NCBI GenBank assembly: GCA_027946555.1 | Contig: JAPEVC010000194.1 | Coordinates: 1 to 64,000, forward strand | DNA length: 64,000 bases | Direction: 5' to 3' | Source: Gnomoniopsis sp. IMI 355080 | Lineage: Eukaryota > Ascomycota > Sordariomycetes > Diaporthales > Gnomoniaceae | Part shown: in pieces, positions 1 to 12,895 of the stretch | Layout: the number at the start of each line of letters is the position of its first letter | Numbering within the stretch: the first letter of the stretch is position 1 | Translations under genes and position numbers: made by a program | The notes under the pieces: generated by a model | Databases searched by the model: none | What the model was told of the DNA's origin: nothing | The model's input: only the letters and a program-made list of their open reading frames with translations

Positions 1-51
1 GGGTGGATGTGTGGGCGGGTGGGTTAGGTGGGTAGGTGGCGGTCAGTCAGC

Positions 52-81
52 CTGTCTGTCTGTCCGTCCGTCCGTCTGTCT
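52..81. repeat. Tetranucleotide simple repeat (TGTC/CGTC)
   Basis: The tract is an imperfect run of TGTC and CGTC units near the left edge. It has no associated gene. Confidence 0.75.
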
Positions 82-467
82 GGCAGGTCTGGTCGTGCGT
101 TTTGGTCTGGTCAGGGGTTCCAGTTCCATTCACTGACAGACATGACACACACTGTCGATTCGGAATTGATGCAAACCCTCTCAGCTACAGCAAGTCGACG
201 GCTTTTCTGAGGCTCGCTTGGATTTAGCGACACGCTGCCTGCTATGGCCTTTTTCCTTTGCTTGCCGTGCCCTGGCCTTCATCACAACTAGCTTCGGACG
301 AAAAAGCTCAATACGAGAGAGCCCCCAGCCAGACTCCCGAGTCTCAAACGAGAGCAAACATGGCTCCTACCGGCACGCTCGTCCAATGTTGGAAACCCAC
401 TCGGCTTTAGGTTTGAGGGTGTGTGTGTGTGCATGTGTGCATGTACGATCTGTCCTGGCTGCCTGTC

Positions 468-484
468 CAGCCAGCCAGCCAGCC
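468..484. repeat. CCAG short tandem repeat
   Basis: About four consecutive CCAG units in gene-free DNA, 30-50 bases after a GT dinucleotide run at 419-430. Confidence 0.7.
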
Positions 485-3351
485 ATGCAGTATAGTAGCA
501 GAATATGCGCATCTGCAACACGAACAGGTGGTCTGGCAGCATGCGGCCGTCTCAAAACCGCAGCATGTTGGACAGCTGCAGCTGTAGCTTGATTGTTTGT
601 TGACAGTCAATGAAACAGTCTCCCTTCAACGGCCTCATCGCCCACCGTGGTGCAGATGACAACGCAAAGGTCAATGTGAACAAAACATCGCAGGCAGCAA
701 CAATAGCGTCAGATTATCTCTCTTCAAGCTCTGTTTCAATACCATTGAATGATGACAATGGGTCGCCCACGGCCAGTCCGGCCATTTCTGTTGTTGTTGC
801 GGGATACGTACTTTGACACCCAGTCAAAAAAGCAAAAAAGCAGGTCTGTCGATAGGCGACCTGGCGACCAAGCTGTCTTCTCAATCCGGTAAGGTCTCAT
901 CGACGACGGGGCTTTTTTCTTCCTTGCTGGAACTGCAGATACTAGTCCTGCTTAGTGTGACCATGCTCAGGAGAGAGATCTGGCGTTTTGGCTTACTTCG
1001 TGTCCACAAGCATGGCATGTCCCCACATCGCTTGGCCTTTGTTTCACTTTCCACCGTCTCCCAACTTCATCCCATCATCTTTGTTGATCACTTTCCCTGC
1101 AGCATAACCTCCGGCACCAAAGTAATTTTCTCACGCAACCGACTGTGACAGCCTGATCCACTAGTGTGCAGGTTGTCCAGAATCCTTCTAGAATAATGTG
1201 ACACGCCCTGAATGAGATGATCATCCCGTGGCCTGATGGCATTGCCCTTGTTCGACGAAGCGGCAGAATTGACGGTAAGACAAATCTTTTTGGTGCTCCA
1301 ACCTCCGCTTGTTTATCTACCTCAACGTGAGACCTCAACCTGAGGGTCGGAGGTTTGTAACAATTATGCAAATAACGACAGAAAGACAAAATGCACGCAT
1401 CAGGCAAGTATCCGGCGCTCGCCCCGAGATATCCGTACATACATACATCTACAGAAGACAAGTAACAAGCCAAAGCAACTGTTGCTTCGTGATACAAGGT
1501 CGGCCTAGTGCATCGCACATTCACAAATCCGGTATCGAAATAATATAGGCTGTGTGGCCCCTTCGAGACACCGGACGAAGATGGGCAGCCTTTGCCTTCT
1601 ACCTGGCTAGGTCTTGTAAAGGTACTATTACTCTGCCGACTGTGCTATGTTCTGGTCCTGGCGATCACGCATAGATCGCCAATTCACTCCCGTTCACACT
1701 GGCCCTTAGCCCCGATCTCGTTTCAAGATCTACCCATCTGTAGCAGCAAAGTTCCAGGAAATCCGAGGCCGACGGAAATCCCGGTGATGGCGAGTCGCGA
1801 AGGCAAAAAAGAGTTTACATATCAAGTAGAATTGGATGAACGCCATAATAACCATACCATCTGCCGGGAAATGAAAAGAATGCAATACTGTGCACAGACA
1901 GTAGGGCTGCCATTACCAATTCGAAGCCAAAAATAATTATCATTATTTCCGTCGACTCGTTGCGGTGTTTCAAACTAAAGAGCCGTCCAGTACCGCGCCC
2001 GCCCCAAAGCTCGCCCTGTATGTGCCCCAGATTGCCAGTGTCGGAACTCCAAGCCTTGAGCGGATTTTTGACAGCCAGGACCATATCAAACTCAACAGGT
2101 AAAAAGGAAGCGATACCACAGAAAGGGTAAAAGGTGGGGTGTGAGGGCAGGGGAAAAAACAATGGGTTAGTGCCCCCAAGCGCATAGCATTCATTGCCTC
2201 TGCTTCTTCTGCTGCAGGGGGTCAAGCTCTTAAAATAGCATCACTACCAACTCTATTCTGTTTTGTTTTAACCTGTCAATCTAGTTGTAGAAATCCTATT
2301 TTAACTCTCAGCTTGACTTACATCAAGACTACTACTCACATACAGCAGTGGCAAAACAAAAAAACAAAAAAAGAAGCCAACTCGGGTCCACCCAAACTCT
2401 TGGATCATTATCAATCACAGTATGATATAGATTGGGACTTGGTCAGCCCAATGTGTATTCATCCCCTCAGATAGTTTTTACTCCGTGCGCCCCACCCTCC
2501 CCCACCGAGTCTAGAAACATTTGACTTATTTTCTTATTTTTTTCTCACTGCAAATAGAAACAAAAATTGGGTCCCGTTTATGCAGGGTTTATATATTCTC
2601 CTTGCCCTTAGCCACTGGACGTGTACGCGCCTTGCCGGGTTGTGGGGCAAAGCACCCTAGGTGGTACTGTCTAATTGCAGAGACGTAGACGTAATGGCTA
2701 GGATGAAGGCTGAGTCCGTTTTGTGTGAGGCTGAGAAAGCCATCTCTCCATTGCGTGGCAGAGCATTCCGAGAATGTTTTCGTTTGTGGAGGAGATCGCG
2801 TCGTTGGCTGCCTCCCTGCAACTTTACATGGAGGAGGAGGAACCATGCAACCAACGATACCACGGGGCGGGGGAAGGGCCAACACATTCTGAGCTCTTTC
2901 ACATGGCTGCTTCTTGACTGAACTCGTTATCAATTTTGCATAATCCTCGAATTTCGTAAGTCTTCATGGATGATTCTCTATTGCTTTGATTTCAGTGATG
3001 CTGCCCATCCCCAACCACGATATTATTACCCTCCACAAATATCTATATAGATAGGCAATCAGGACATAGGTACTCGCTCGCTCTCTAAGGGGAAAATCAT
3101 GTAGGAAACGAATCGCAAGCAGCAAAAGCCACACCATCCCAGAAATTGTTTCCGCTCTATCCCACTTGCCCAAAACGCCAGATGCTTCGAACCAGCAGCA
3201 GCATCAAATGCTATGTGACCGCCCAACCATCTTGTCATGTTCCTTATCGACCACCGGTTCATGGAAACCATTATATTCCTCCGTAAAAATATCCTCATGA
3301 AGCCAATTGGCGGCAGTGTCCCTGGCCAGTATCGTGTCGTAGGGGGCCTAA

Positions 3352-6300
3352 TTACCAATTCGGTCTCGTTCTTTTCAACGTGGCGCTCCGCCGGATGCTG
3401 TCCATCCATATAGAGTCGTCCAGAATCTGACTCATCTGGATCGGGCTCACGGCGCTATTACTCCTACTATTCCTATTGCTCGGCCTGCGCGAGCTCTGGC
3501 CCGACGCTGGCTCCTGCAATTCAAAACTGAATGCAGAGTGCGTCGACTGGTGTCCATCATACCCGCCACTTCCACGGCCCTGTGGAGCGCTGAGGGGATG
3601 CGCTCCAGAGTTTTCGAAACGTGTCTGCAGTGTCAGGTCTGCGCTGGTATTCGAGAAGGTCTTTTGGTGGTTGCTGCCGCCGCTGTTGCGGGTGGGTGAG
3701 AGGAACGTGGAGGGAGAGTGTAGCGGCGCAGATCCTGGCGAAGGTGTGCCGGGGGAGATGGGTCCGTAGGGGGAAAGGGAAAGCCCTGAGGGCTTCTTCT
3801 TCTTGGCTCGCTCTTCCTCATCGTCGACGAGGATACCGGGTAGGTCGAGCTGAGGAATTGCTGTCATACGTGCCGTCTTCTTGAGGTCCATGCGGCGTCT
3901 GAATTTGCGGGAGTGATACCTGTAGACGGTATTAGATTTTCATAAAGCACAGTCCTAGAAGACAGTATGACTTACACTGTGTCGAAAAAGCCGACGACAA
4001 CACGTCGGCTGACTTCCTCCTCGACACGCTGCAGACGCGCTCGCCGGCGCAAAAATTCCTCGAGGCTGCCAATGTTTTAGCTGTCATGTTCGCGCTTTAA
4101 GTTCACACACGCCGGAGACTCACCGAAGACTCTTGCTGTCGTTGATAATGTTGTAATGAGCCAGGATCATGAGCACAGTCGTGAAAGATATACCCTTGTC
4201 CGGATCCGCCGAGACCATCACCTCTTCGTAGAAGATGTTATACTTCCGTCGTCGCTCGCGCACAGCAACAATGTCGATCTCGTCCAGCCTCGCATTCAAA
4301 CTCTTGATATTGACACCACCACCACCAAGAGTACTGGCTGCGGAGAAGGACCCGTGGCGTGAAGTAGGCATATCACCACGGATATCATCCAGGATTGAGT
4401 GGACCGAATGTTCGGGCGGGTAGATACGCATCTCAAATACACCAGATAGTTCGGCCAACAGCCGGGGGAAAGCCTGTTTGCTGATGAAACCCGTGCCGCG
4501 AGGATCTACAGACCTCCAGGCTTCTTTGAAGCGGCGCATCTCGTCGCGGTCAACGGCAGCCGATCCGCTGTGACGCTGGTACACGTACGAGAAACTCTCG
4601 AAGATGAGAGACACAAACAAATTGACGAAGATGTACATGCTGACAATGTTCCACATTATGAACAAAACACGTGCCCATTCACTGCTTCCACAGTCGCTAG
4701 CGAAGAACAGTTCATCATCGACGCAAAGGGGTGGTTCAATTGCCGCGTAGTCTTCCATGATTTCGTTCCAGCCTTCACCGACCGACATACGGAACAGCAA
4801 AATGAGGGCATTTGGAACCGTGCGGAAGTTGACATTCTGGTTTTCATTCCCGCCGAATCGGGTGAGACTGAACGTTTGCGTCAGGGCAATGGCAAAGACC
4901 AAAAAGAAGACCAGCCATGTTGCTAACAAGTTGCCGATGGTGGTCAGACTAGCCGCTGCGGTCTTGAAAAGTTGGTCCAATGCGTCGTTGCGAGGAATGA
5001 GGAGGAAGACGATGGATACGAGGAAGAACTTGTGCAGTTGGATGTATGTATCGACCTTGGGCGCCGCGAAGAAAAGAATGGTGGTTGCGAATGCGCCAAA
5101 TGTGGCAAAGAGGGCAAACATGTCCCAAGAGCTCTTCCTGAACCGGGGCCATCCGAGACCGATGACCCGGATGGCTATGTTGGCCATGTAGATGAGAATG
5201 AAGACGAAAAATATCCCGTCTCGGGTAGTTGCCCACCAATCCGGCTCGCCATAATATTCGAGGAGCAACAGAATCAAGTGAAGAACTAGCACGACAGTAA
5301 TGCCGACGTACCATTTGCCTCTCTTTTCGATCGCGCGTTTGTGACACCATTTCTTCCACCTCTGTTGAGTCTCGTCGTACGAGGTCTTCGAGGGGGAAAC
5401 CTGGCGCAACAACTTTCGCAACTCAAGCCAAGATCGCTGATCTGCCGTCAAGTACGCGACTCCAGTCTGCTCCGTGTAATTTCGCATAAACACAGAGATG
5501 AACAAAGTCAGCACGAAGACCGTTCCCAAGAGGTTATAGATAACGAAAAAGACTGCATTTCCGGTGGAGGCACCGAACCGCGGTTGCAGGCCGATGCCTG
5601 TGATTGCTTGTACGGAGAACGAAACGTCGACCCAGCCTTCTTGACTGACGATTTGGAAGAGGATGAATAGAGAGGAGCCAAAGTCGTCGAAGCTGTAGTA
5701 AGGATTGGCAGCAACTCGCGGCGACAAAACGTCCCAGTTGAATGGTTGATTATTGAATTCTCCGAAGCAGTCGTACAGAAAGTCACCAGCATCGCCATCG
5801 TTGCAGACTAACAACTTTCCGGCGAACAGATTAACCCCATAGATGGCGAACGGGATGATCAAAGACAAAGACACAAAGGCAGCACTGAGAATTTTCCACC
5901 ATCCAATGACAATGAGCGAGTGAAAGGTGTCTCTAGCACTGTCACTCACGTTCAATAACCGCAGAGCTCTCAGCGCCTTGAAGGCTCCAACGGCACGAGA
6001 GACCGCACCGTCATTTTGGAATAGCGTGATGACGTTGATCCACAGAGTGATCAAGACAACTGCATCGATGAGGCCCCAAGAGCTGCGGAAGTATGCATTT
6101 GGGGTCCAGAAGAAGCCGTCTGCGATGACCTTGATCAGGGCCTCGGCGCTGAACAGTACCGCAAAAGCGGCATCAGTCCAGACGAACCAATTCTCCACAC
6201 TGAACGCATGTGTATTGAAGTATTCTTTCTGGTAGAGCGGCGTGGTAATGCAAGCAAGAATCACCATGGCGACAATAGCGGCGTAGATGAAGGCCGAGAA

Positions 6301-9300
6301 AGCATACCACAAGTGCTTGTTGGGTTCAACACCGTCAAAACGCTCGCTTCCTCTACCTGGGCCAACTATTCTTTGACATAGGCGTCTGATGGGATTTCGG
6401 GGCGAGAAGATGAAGAGAGAGTTGTTGTACATTGGGTGCCTTGCCAGGTAAGCTCGCTGTGCCTTGCGTCGTTCCGCGGTGGCAGAGACAGCCTCTCGAG
6501 CCATTTGTCGTGGGTCAATGGTCTCGTTGCGCTTTTCGAAATGCATGTTGGAGTAAAATGGATTAGGATCCTTGCTGGTGAATGCCGTGACGATTTTGCC
6601 CCAGATTGTCGACATGATGCCGGGTTTGATGGTCCCAACGTGAACAGCCTCTGGTGGCGACGGACTCCCCCTCGGAACGTTCTCTGGTATTGGCTCGACC
6701 GTTTCGTCCAGGAAATCTCTTACTACGGCCTCTTTCAGCAACATCTCCATCATCGCTGGGCCGTAGTCCAGTGGATCCTTCTTCTTGCGCGTTTTCCCCA
6801 GAGAAAAGATGGTTGATAAAGCGAGGTTGCTAGAATTGCTACCGAGTTCCTTCTGCTGCAGGAAAGCACGGACTTGCTCCAATCGTTTCACATCCTCGCC
6901 GACATCGAAATTCTCCTGAATGACAGCAATGAACATGTTCACCAGGATAAAAAACGCAAGGATGAACCAGCCGATCAGGAATATTGCTCCTATCCAGGCC
7001 GTCTCGTAAGCCGTCGTGTAAGCCGTGACCGTGTACAGAATGGTCGTCCAATTCTCGGTAGACAATATCTGGTACATGCCAAGGAACGAGTTCCAAATCG
7101 TGTTGAAGGAGATCTCGATGTCATTGCCATCGTCATCAGCTAGGGGTATCTCTCCACGGAAGAGCTGTGATGCGAAGATGGACATGAAAAGAGTTATCAA
7201 GAAAACGAACAGCATCAGGTTGCTAATACCCGTTGCGTCACCCAACACCAATTTGATCAGCTTCGCTGTCATGGGAACAGCAAGAACAATGCGGTAGACC
7301 CTTAAGATCTGGAACACGGTCAACCAAGCATAGACCTCAGTCATGTTCTGGATGGGAGGTAGTAAGATGACGGATGTAACAAAAGCCAAGAAGAGATCAA
7401 CAAGATTTCTTCTGTGGCGAAGGAAGCCTCTGAAGTCTGCCGCAATTCTGATGCAGATTTCGAAATCGAGAAGTAGCGTCACGGATATCTCGGTGGCTTG
7501 GATCAGAAATTCGCGGCGGGGTTCCATCGATGCGCTTTTGGAGGCTTGGGCCAAGAGATCAGCTGCAATGAGCAATACCCAGAACAGCGTAGTCTTATTG
7601 TACAGCTTCTGCAGAGTCGAAACCCTCTTCTGGAGCTTGTCGTCAGAAACCTCCAACGTTCGATCCTCGGTGTCCGTGAAGGCGCTGGCTTTGCTTTCTT
7701 CCCGAATAACCTGGAAAGATGAGGTGATAACCGCGACAAGCAAGTTGATCAACCACAGCATCATGATCATGATACCGGCGCCAAAGAACAGCGCTGATGG
7801 AGTATAATCCGAGTCGATGGTGTCGTACATCAGATCAGAGAACGTGTTCGCGCTCACCACGACAAAAACAAGTTCCAAAGAATGCATGATGTCGTCAAAA
7901 TGAACGGTGTCATTGTATGGATTTTGCCTTTGTAGGCACAACGTTCCTCGTGGACAAATGTAGCCCTTAGCTTTTGTTGTTGTACCAGGCGAGAAGCTTT
8001 GCAAATAGGTGTAGTTGTCGGCAATGACCCAAGGTTCCGCAGTACCAGTGGATTCATTTAGGTAGCCACCACAGAATTGATCTGATTGCACAAACGCTGC
8101 GGAAGCATTAAAAGGGTCGTCCGGATCAAGCCAGACACATTGCCGACTGAAGCTGGACTTGAAACTTTGGACACCAATAATGGCAAAAATCACCCAGAAG
8201 AAGCCGATAAGGAATGAAACCCTCAGGAGAAGCGGTGCCGCCTTTTTAAGACTCCGAAGGATGACCTATCACAATGTATCAGTCATGCAAGAGCATGTTG
8301 AGACCCCACGCGCAGGCGGGCAACTTACCGCATTTCCCTTTGTGATTGCTAAAAGACGAAGAATTCGCAGGCAACTGAGCATTCTGAAGACATATAGATG
8401 GTGCGCTTTCTCGAGACCCGTTATGCCGATCACAAAGGCTATCCAGAATGATACAACGGCAACAAAGTCGAGACGGTTGAATCCATGGCGGAGAAAGGCT
8501 CTCCGTGCTAGCTGATATCGCTGTTGCTCTTCAAGGGTCTCGGGAAGGTGCTGACCCTGCAACCAGGTGACAGAACGAGCCAGCGTCGATGGTCCATAAT
8601 TTTCCTGTGGTGGCTTCCTGACCGACTTGTGCCGCTGTGGCTGGAAGACATCCCGATATTTCTCGGCCACCACCGCCTTTACACCTCGTTTTCGATCGAT
8701 AGTACTGTACTCGGATGCGTTGAGTATAAAGCCAGAAACAATAACTCTGGCAATGATTTCCAACGTGTAGATGATGAAAAGGATAACCAAGGCCCAATCA
8801 ATCGCGGTGCTACCCCAGTGTGCAGGCCGTCCCTCAGGATCTTCAAATACATCCGACGCAGCTTCGACGCACAAAAGAATGGTCTGGAGCACAATCAAGA
8901 TGAGAATGAGGGGCTCCGTCCACGGCTGAACTAAAAAATCGCAGAGCCGAGTCCGTATCGGATTGTCCGGAGAGAATATTCCAAGTGATTTTCCTTTGAG
9001 CGGATTTGGCATCCGTCCACGCACTGGGGAAAGAGGTGCAGGATCGGATGGGAAAATGTACTCCGTCTGACCCTTCTTTTCAGTTGGGCTGTAGTTGTTG
9101 CCGTATAGCTGAGACGGATAGGACGTGTCGACAGACTCGGACACGACTGGCATCGGCTCTCTGGGTGCATCTGCGCTCGGCGACCGAGATCTCTGACGTC
9201 GTTTTTGAGCCTCCAAGACTTCCTCACCGCTGATATTGACGACACGCTGTGACATGGCACGCATAATGGAGCCGGCCTTTAAAAGAGCGCCAGACGTCGA

Positions 9301-9990
9301 TGGAGACCGGGACCGACGCCGATCGACCTCCGCGTCGCCGGCCGTCAAATTCCTCCCGAAACTTTTCAACTTCTGAGACCCAAATCCCCGATCCATATCT
9401 TTCGTCGCTCGTTGAGGGTCCCGACCGGTATCAAGGTCGCGAACGGTCTGAAAACTATCCCTGCCCTGGTCGCTCGCAACATTGAGCCCCCCATCGATCG
9501 GCTGGGCGGTGGACGTGAGCGGCACGCGATCCGAGTCTTGAGGCACCTGTTCTTGGAAATATGCAGGAGCTTCATAGGCTCCGGTAGGAGTGGTACTGAT
9601 TTCGGACAAGGGACGAGAGAGTGAAGCCCCCCAATCTGGCGGGAGGGCACTTTGAAAAGCGCTGGCGTCAACTGGCGATTCGGGAGTAAGAAAGGTGCCC
9701 TGGTGTCCTTGGCCTTGGCTTTGTTGATGATATGGATTGTTGTCCCAATAAGACGTTATGCCAGGCAAATTTGCTGCCATCTGTGCAGTGGTGGGCGACA
9801 ACCGCTCGTATCTCGACCCTGCATCTTGTGTCTCCTGATAGCCTCCATATTGCTGCGCTGCTCCCCGGCCAGCTCCGCCCTGGTAGCTCTGTGACTGGTC
9901 TGGTGGGCGTTCAAGATTCTGCAGCGGTACTGTCTGGGGCGGAGTTGGTTGGCTTCGTTGTGACTGAGAGGGACGCGACCGGTCGTCCAT
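3352..9990 (-). CDS. cch1: Cch1-type voltage-gated calcium channel alpha subunit
   Basis: Plasma-membrane calcium channel pore subunit; in fungi it works with Mid1 in stress and pheromone Ca2+ uptake. Four exons on the minus strand: 9990-8329, 8265-4124, 4065-3976 and 3919-3352, joined in frame by GT-AG introns to give 2153 residues, a usual Cch1 length. Residues 1-350 are a disordered cytoplasmic tail. Four six-helix repeats follow: repeat I has S1 near 357-376, S2 near 398-420, S3 near 506-525 and an Arg-bearing S4 near 532-550. Pore-loop filter positions are Asn 694 (SANTFSD), Glu 958 (STENWTT), Glu 1430 (SQEGWVD) and Glu 1718 (GEGWNE). The S4 of repeat IV has few charges. An EF-hand-like segment (DPRGTGFISKQAF) lies near 1808-1820. 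The last exon encodes a Ser/Pro-rich tail. The start is the ATG opening the first long exon. No Mid1 gene is in the window. Confidence 0.95.
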
Positions 9991-12895
9991 CTTGAAGAAG
10001 CCCTGAGGCGCTCGAAAGGAAAGGCTGGGAGGGGATCGTGGTAGAGAACCGTGTCTATTCCAGAGACACGCTCGAGATGCGCTTGAGCGCTCTCGGTCTG
10101 TCTAATGACACAGTCAAGGCACAAACATGGCCTGGACTACTCAAGCAATTACCCGTCGGTGCAGTCGTCCGCGTCGGTCTCGAAGAGGATGTTTGGATGT
10201 TGAAGCTGGGGCGTGCGGTGGGTACACGGCTGAAGCTTGGCGTACCTAATCCAGGTAATGTGGCTGCAACGTGCCACAGTGATGAGACGCTACCTGATTT
10301 TTTGCGGTTAGTAGTAATAGGGAGGGAGTCGTAGCCGCTCGACGCCAAATCGGGTGGAGACGAGTCAAGTAAACGTTGGCGCGGCACTGAGGCGAATCAA
10401 ATTCGGATGTGGTCAATTGGTCTGATGAGACGAGGGCCGAGTGTTTTCGTGGAGTTCGTTTCGAGGTTCGATAGGATGTTGTTGAGGAACAGTAGTACGT
10501 GCCGAGTCAATGCAAGGAATCAAGCCAGTCTTGTCACATGAAGACTGGGCCTGCACCAGCCATCTTAGGTGATGTACTGCGTGGCTGCGTAGTAATCCAC
10601 CCAGACTTCGTATATTTGACAGTTTCCCTGGCAGGTGGGGTATCCACAGGGCTGCGAAGAAAGTGTCACCCTGTTCCGATCGTTCCTGGCCGTGGGCTCG
10701 TGCATGGAGACGGGGAGAGGTGTCTCAGACGCGCGTGTCAGATTACTCTATAATCCAGGGATGGGTATAGGGCCCGCCCCTTGCGCATACCCCATGAACG
10801 TGGGGGCCGTCAACTTTCTTTCGAGTACGATTAGCTGACCCATCTCAAATCCCAATTTGGGCTCCCTCTTCGGCAATGGAATGGTCCGCAGAACGCAGCA
10901 GTTTTGCAGTCTCAAACCCGCATAGGGACCCGCATAGGGAGAAGTGAACTCTGATAAATCACTGCAAACCTCAGCTGGAGGTTCGTTACAAGTCATGTAC
11001 TATACCTAGCGGGGACTGGGCCGGCATGCTACTCAAGTTGCTTGTAGCTGGAAATTGAGCCCAGCCGATCTGGCCGACAGGAACCATGCGAAATCTTCCC
11101 TTTGGATCCTATCGGACTTGGGATGGGATTCTTCCACCTCTCCTGCAAAACAAAGCTACCCCGCCGTTTCGCATGGCAAGTGAATACCGAACAGTCTCTC
11201 CACTTCCAAGTGGACGAGGAGCCACGAGATGTTCAGCACCCGGACAGTCTGGCACAAGGGGCGCATAAGGTAAGTAGATTACTGTACAGTCGCAGCGAGA
11301 AAGAGCATATGATGGCCGAGATCGATTGGTGGTTTTGCTCCAATTAGGTGGAGAATCCGGCCTCGTCCCGCAGGTTGGTATTCTTCGCCCTGACGAACAG
11401 GCATCGAGCTACGAATCATAAGTCATGTAACACACCTGCAGGACCACCTCCGCCAACAGCCATTCGTCGCCCAGCTTCTTCCAGGTATCGTGATAATGGC
11501 CGGCATTTATTAGACGTTCTTTAGGACATGACCCTCTGTCTGCGACAAAAAGCTGGACACTGGATATCGTCTTTATCTCATTCGGTGAGATCTGCTCGAG
11601 TTCTGGAGGCCCGACTAGATGAGTCGACTGCTTGGTCTTCTACCACTCCCAAACATGCGCCGACCATGCCTCCTTCGTCGAGAAATCACTTGAACACCAT
11701 CTGAACTCGAAATGCTGCCATCCAAATCAAGCATCTTGAATGTAAAGTCGTGAGGCAGGATCGTGTCGAACAGCGACCACTGGGCAGTATCAACGGCGCG
11801 CATGTACTGTGCCTTTTTAGCAGCAATGGCTGTAGTTCCCAGCCGGACTAACATATTGAAACTGAGGATTATGGCGATAGTAGGGGTGGCCCTTGGGGCA
11901 CAATGGAATTCTGTGCGAAGCGGTAGAAAGTACCAAGGTATTGAGGGATGGCGATACAGTGAGACAAGAAGGGGTACGCCTTAGACAGAGCAGAGAATGA
12001 CCCAAATGCATTCAACCCTGTTCAGTCTGGAGGACATGGTGACAGAGGACCCACCTCCCAGCCTTCCTCCTTCGCGTTGAGTCGGCGTGATGGTGACGGA
12101 CATAGACAGGACGTCGTACAGCGGTCTGCAGGCGTGTGGCTTGGGCGATCCCGGAAGTCCGTGACATTTGGCACGCTCCGGATGTGCCGACAATCAGAAG
12201 GATGGAAAACCCATCGGATACTGTATCGGCGTAAGAAAGCGCGACTGACTTCTGCCATGAAGAGTCTTGTAAGCTGAAAGGCGACAAGATAGGTTCTGGG
12301 TCGAGTGAAGAGCGAATAGCACGCCGGACGGTCGATGCAACGGTTGGCTGGACTTCTTCCCAACAAGCGCCCTCCTTTTCTGCAATGTCGAAAACATAGT
12401 GATGTTCTGCAGCGACACAATAGCAGACTCGCACCTCTCTCTTCAACCTCGACTAATATAATTTTCTACCTACCTGAGCTGCGTACCTAAGGTATCTAGG
12501 TAGAGATCAGTATTAGCAGCTATTTTACCCAAGTGTACTAATTTAGGTACAGGTCCTGGTAGGTAGCACACGACCGTGAAGTCATATGTATATGTAAGCA
12601 TTGACAGGGATCAGGAAGCCCCCTGCTTGCCCCCAAAATTGCTGGCACTTGTCGCGTCGCGCTGCCCTTCGCATCATCACCGCTTTGCGCTGCAACGTCC
12701 ATCGATAAATCCCCAGGCCGAACATCAGGTGTCGTATCAGCGCCCGACGCTAGATGTACCTTGAAGAACGTCAGCATACTTTCAAAGTTCTAGAAGAACC
12801 ATTTGCCACTGTCGGATATTGTCTGTGGCCTTTCCTCAACCGACCGTCAGCGCGTCTTGACTCCCTGCGCAGACCACAACGGCTTCGATTTCACG
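9991..12895. other. Intergenic region between CCH1 and PHD gene; holds a broken gene
   Basis: The two flanking genes diverge, so this should contain both promoters. Apart from the SnoaL-like pseudogene at 11409-11854 I find no supportable gene. Frames between 12012 and 12446 (minus) are open for up to 144 codons in two phases but match nothing I know. A direct repeat of about 11 bp (CCGCATAGGGA) occurs twice near 10919-10941. A patch of TACCTA/TAGGTA words lies at about 12466-12503. Confidence 0.55.
11409..11854 (-). pseudogene. Broken SnoaL-like (NTF2-fold) protein gene
   Basis: Reading from the ATG at 11854, the first frame gives a typical start for fungal SnoaL-like proteins, with KKAQYMRAVDTAQWSLFD and a D-L-D-G segment. 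Near 11683-11686, in a short T run of the coding strand, the homologous reading moves to the next frame. That frame continues with HLVGPPELEQISPNEIKTI and ends with the family hallmark GHYHDTWKKLGDEW, then a stop at 11411-11409. In the second frame a TAG at 11642-11640 also interrupts the reading. One frameshift plus one internal stop in about 145 codons suggests a decayed gene. Sequencing error is the alternative for one lesion but less likely for both. Members are small alpha+beta-barrel proteins of varied, often unknown, activity. The assignment rests on motif memory, not alignment. Confidence 0.62.

Larger units (their letters stand above)
1..3351. other. Gene-free left end with short simple repeats
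   Basis: I see no supportable gene here. Open frames on both strands are short, overlap one another and lack recognisable domains or a consistent splice pattern. The stretch holds a TGTC/CGTC tetranucleotide tract (about 52-81), a GT run (about 419-430), a CCAG tract (about 468-484) and an A-rich patch near 2357-2371. The right part should contain the 3' untranslated region of the calcium-channel gene, which ends at 3352. Confidence 0.6.

Noticed and set aside
218..1524. Several frames of 110-150 codons near the left end
   Set aside because: They are low-complexity or overlap on opposite strands, with simple repeats inside and no recognisable motif.
12012..12446. Overlapping minus-strand frames of 132-144 codons
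   Set aside because: Two phases are open together, neither shows a known domain, signal peptide or splice continuity, and the composition looks non-coding.
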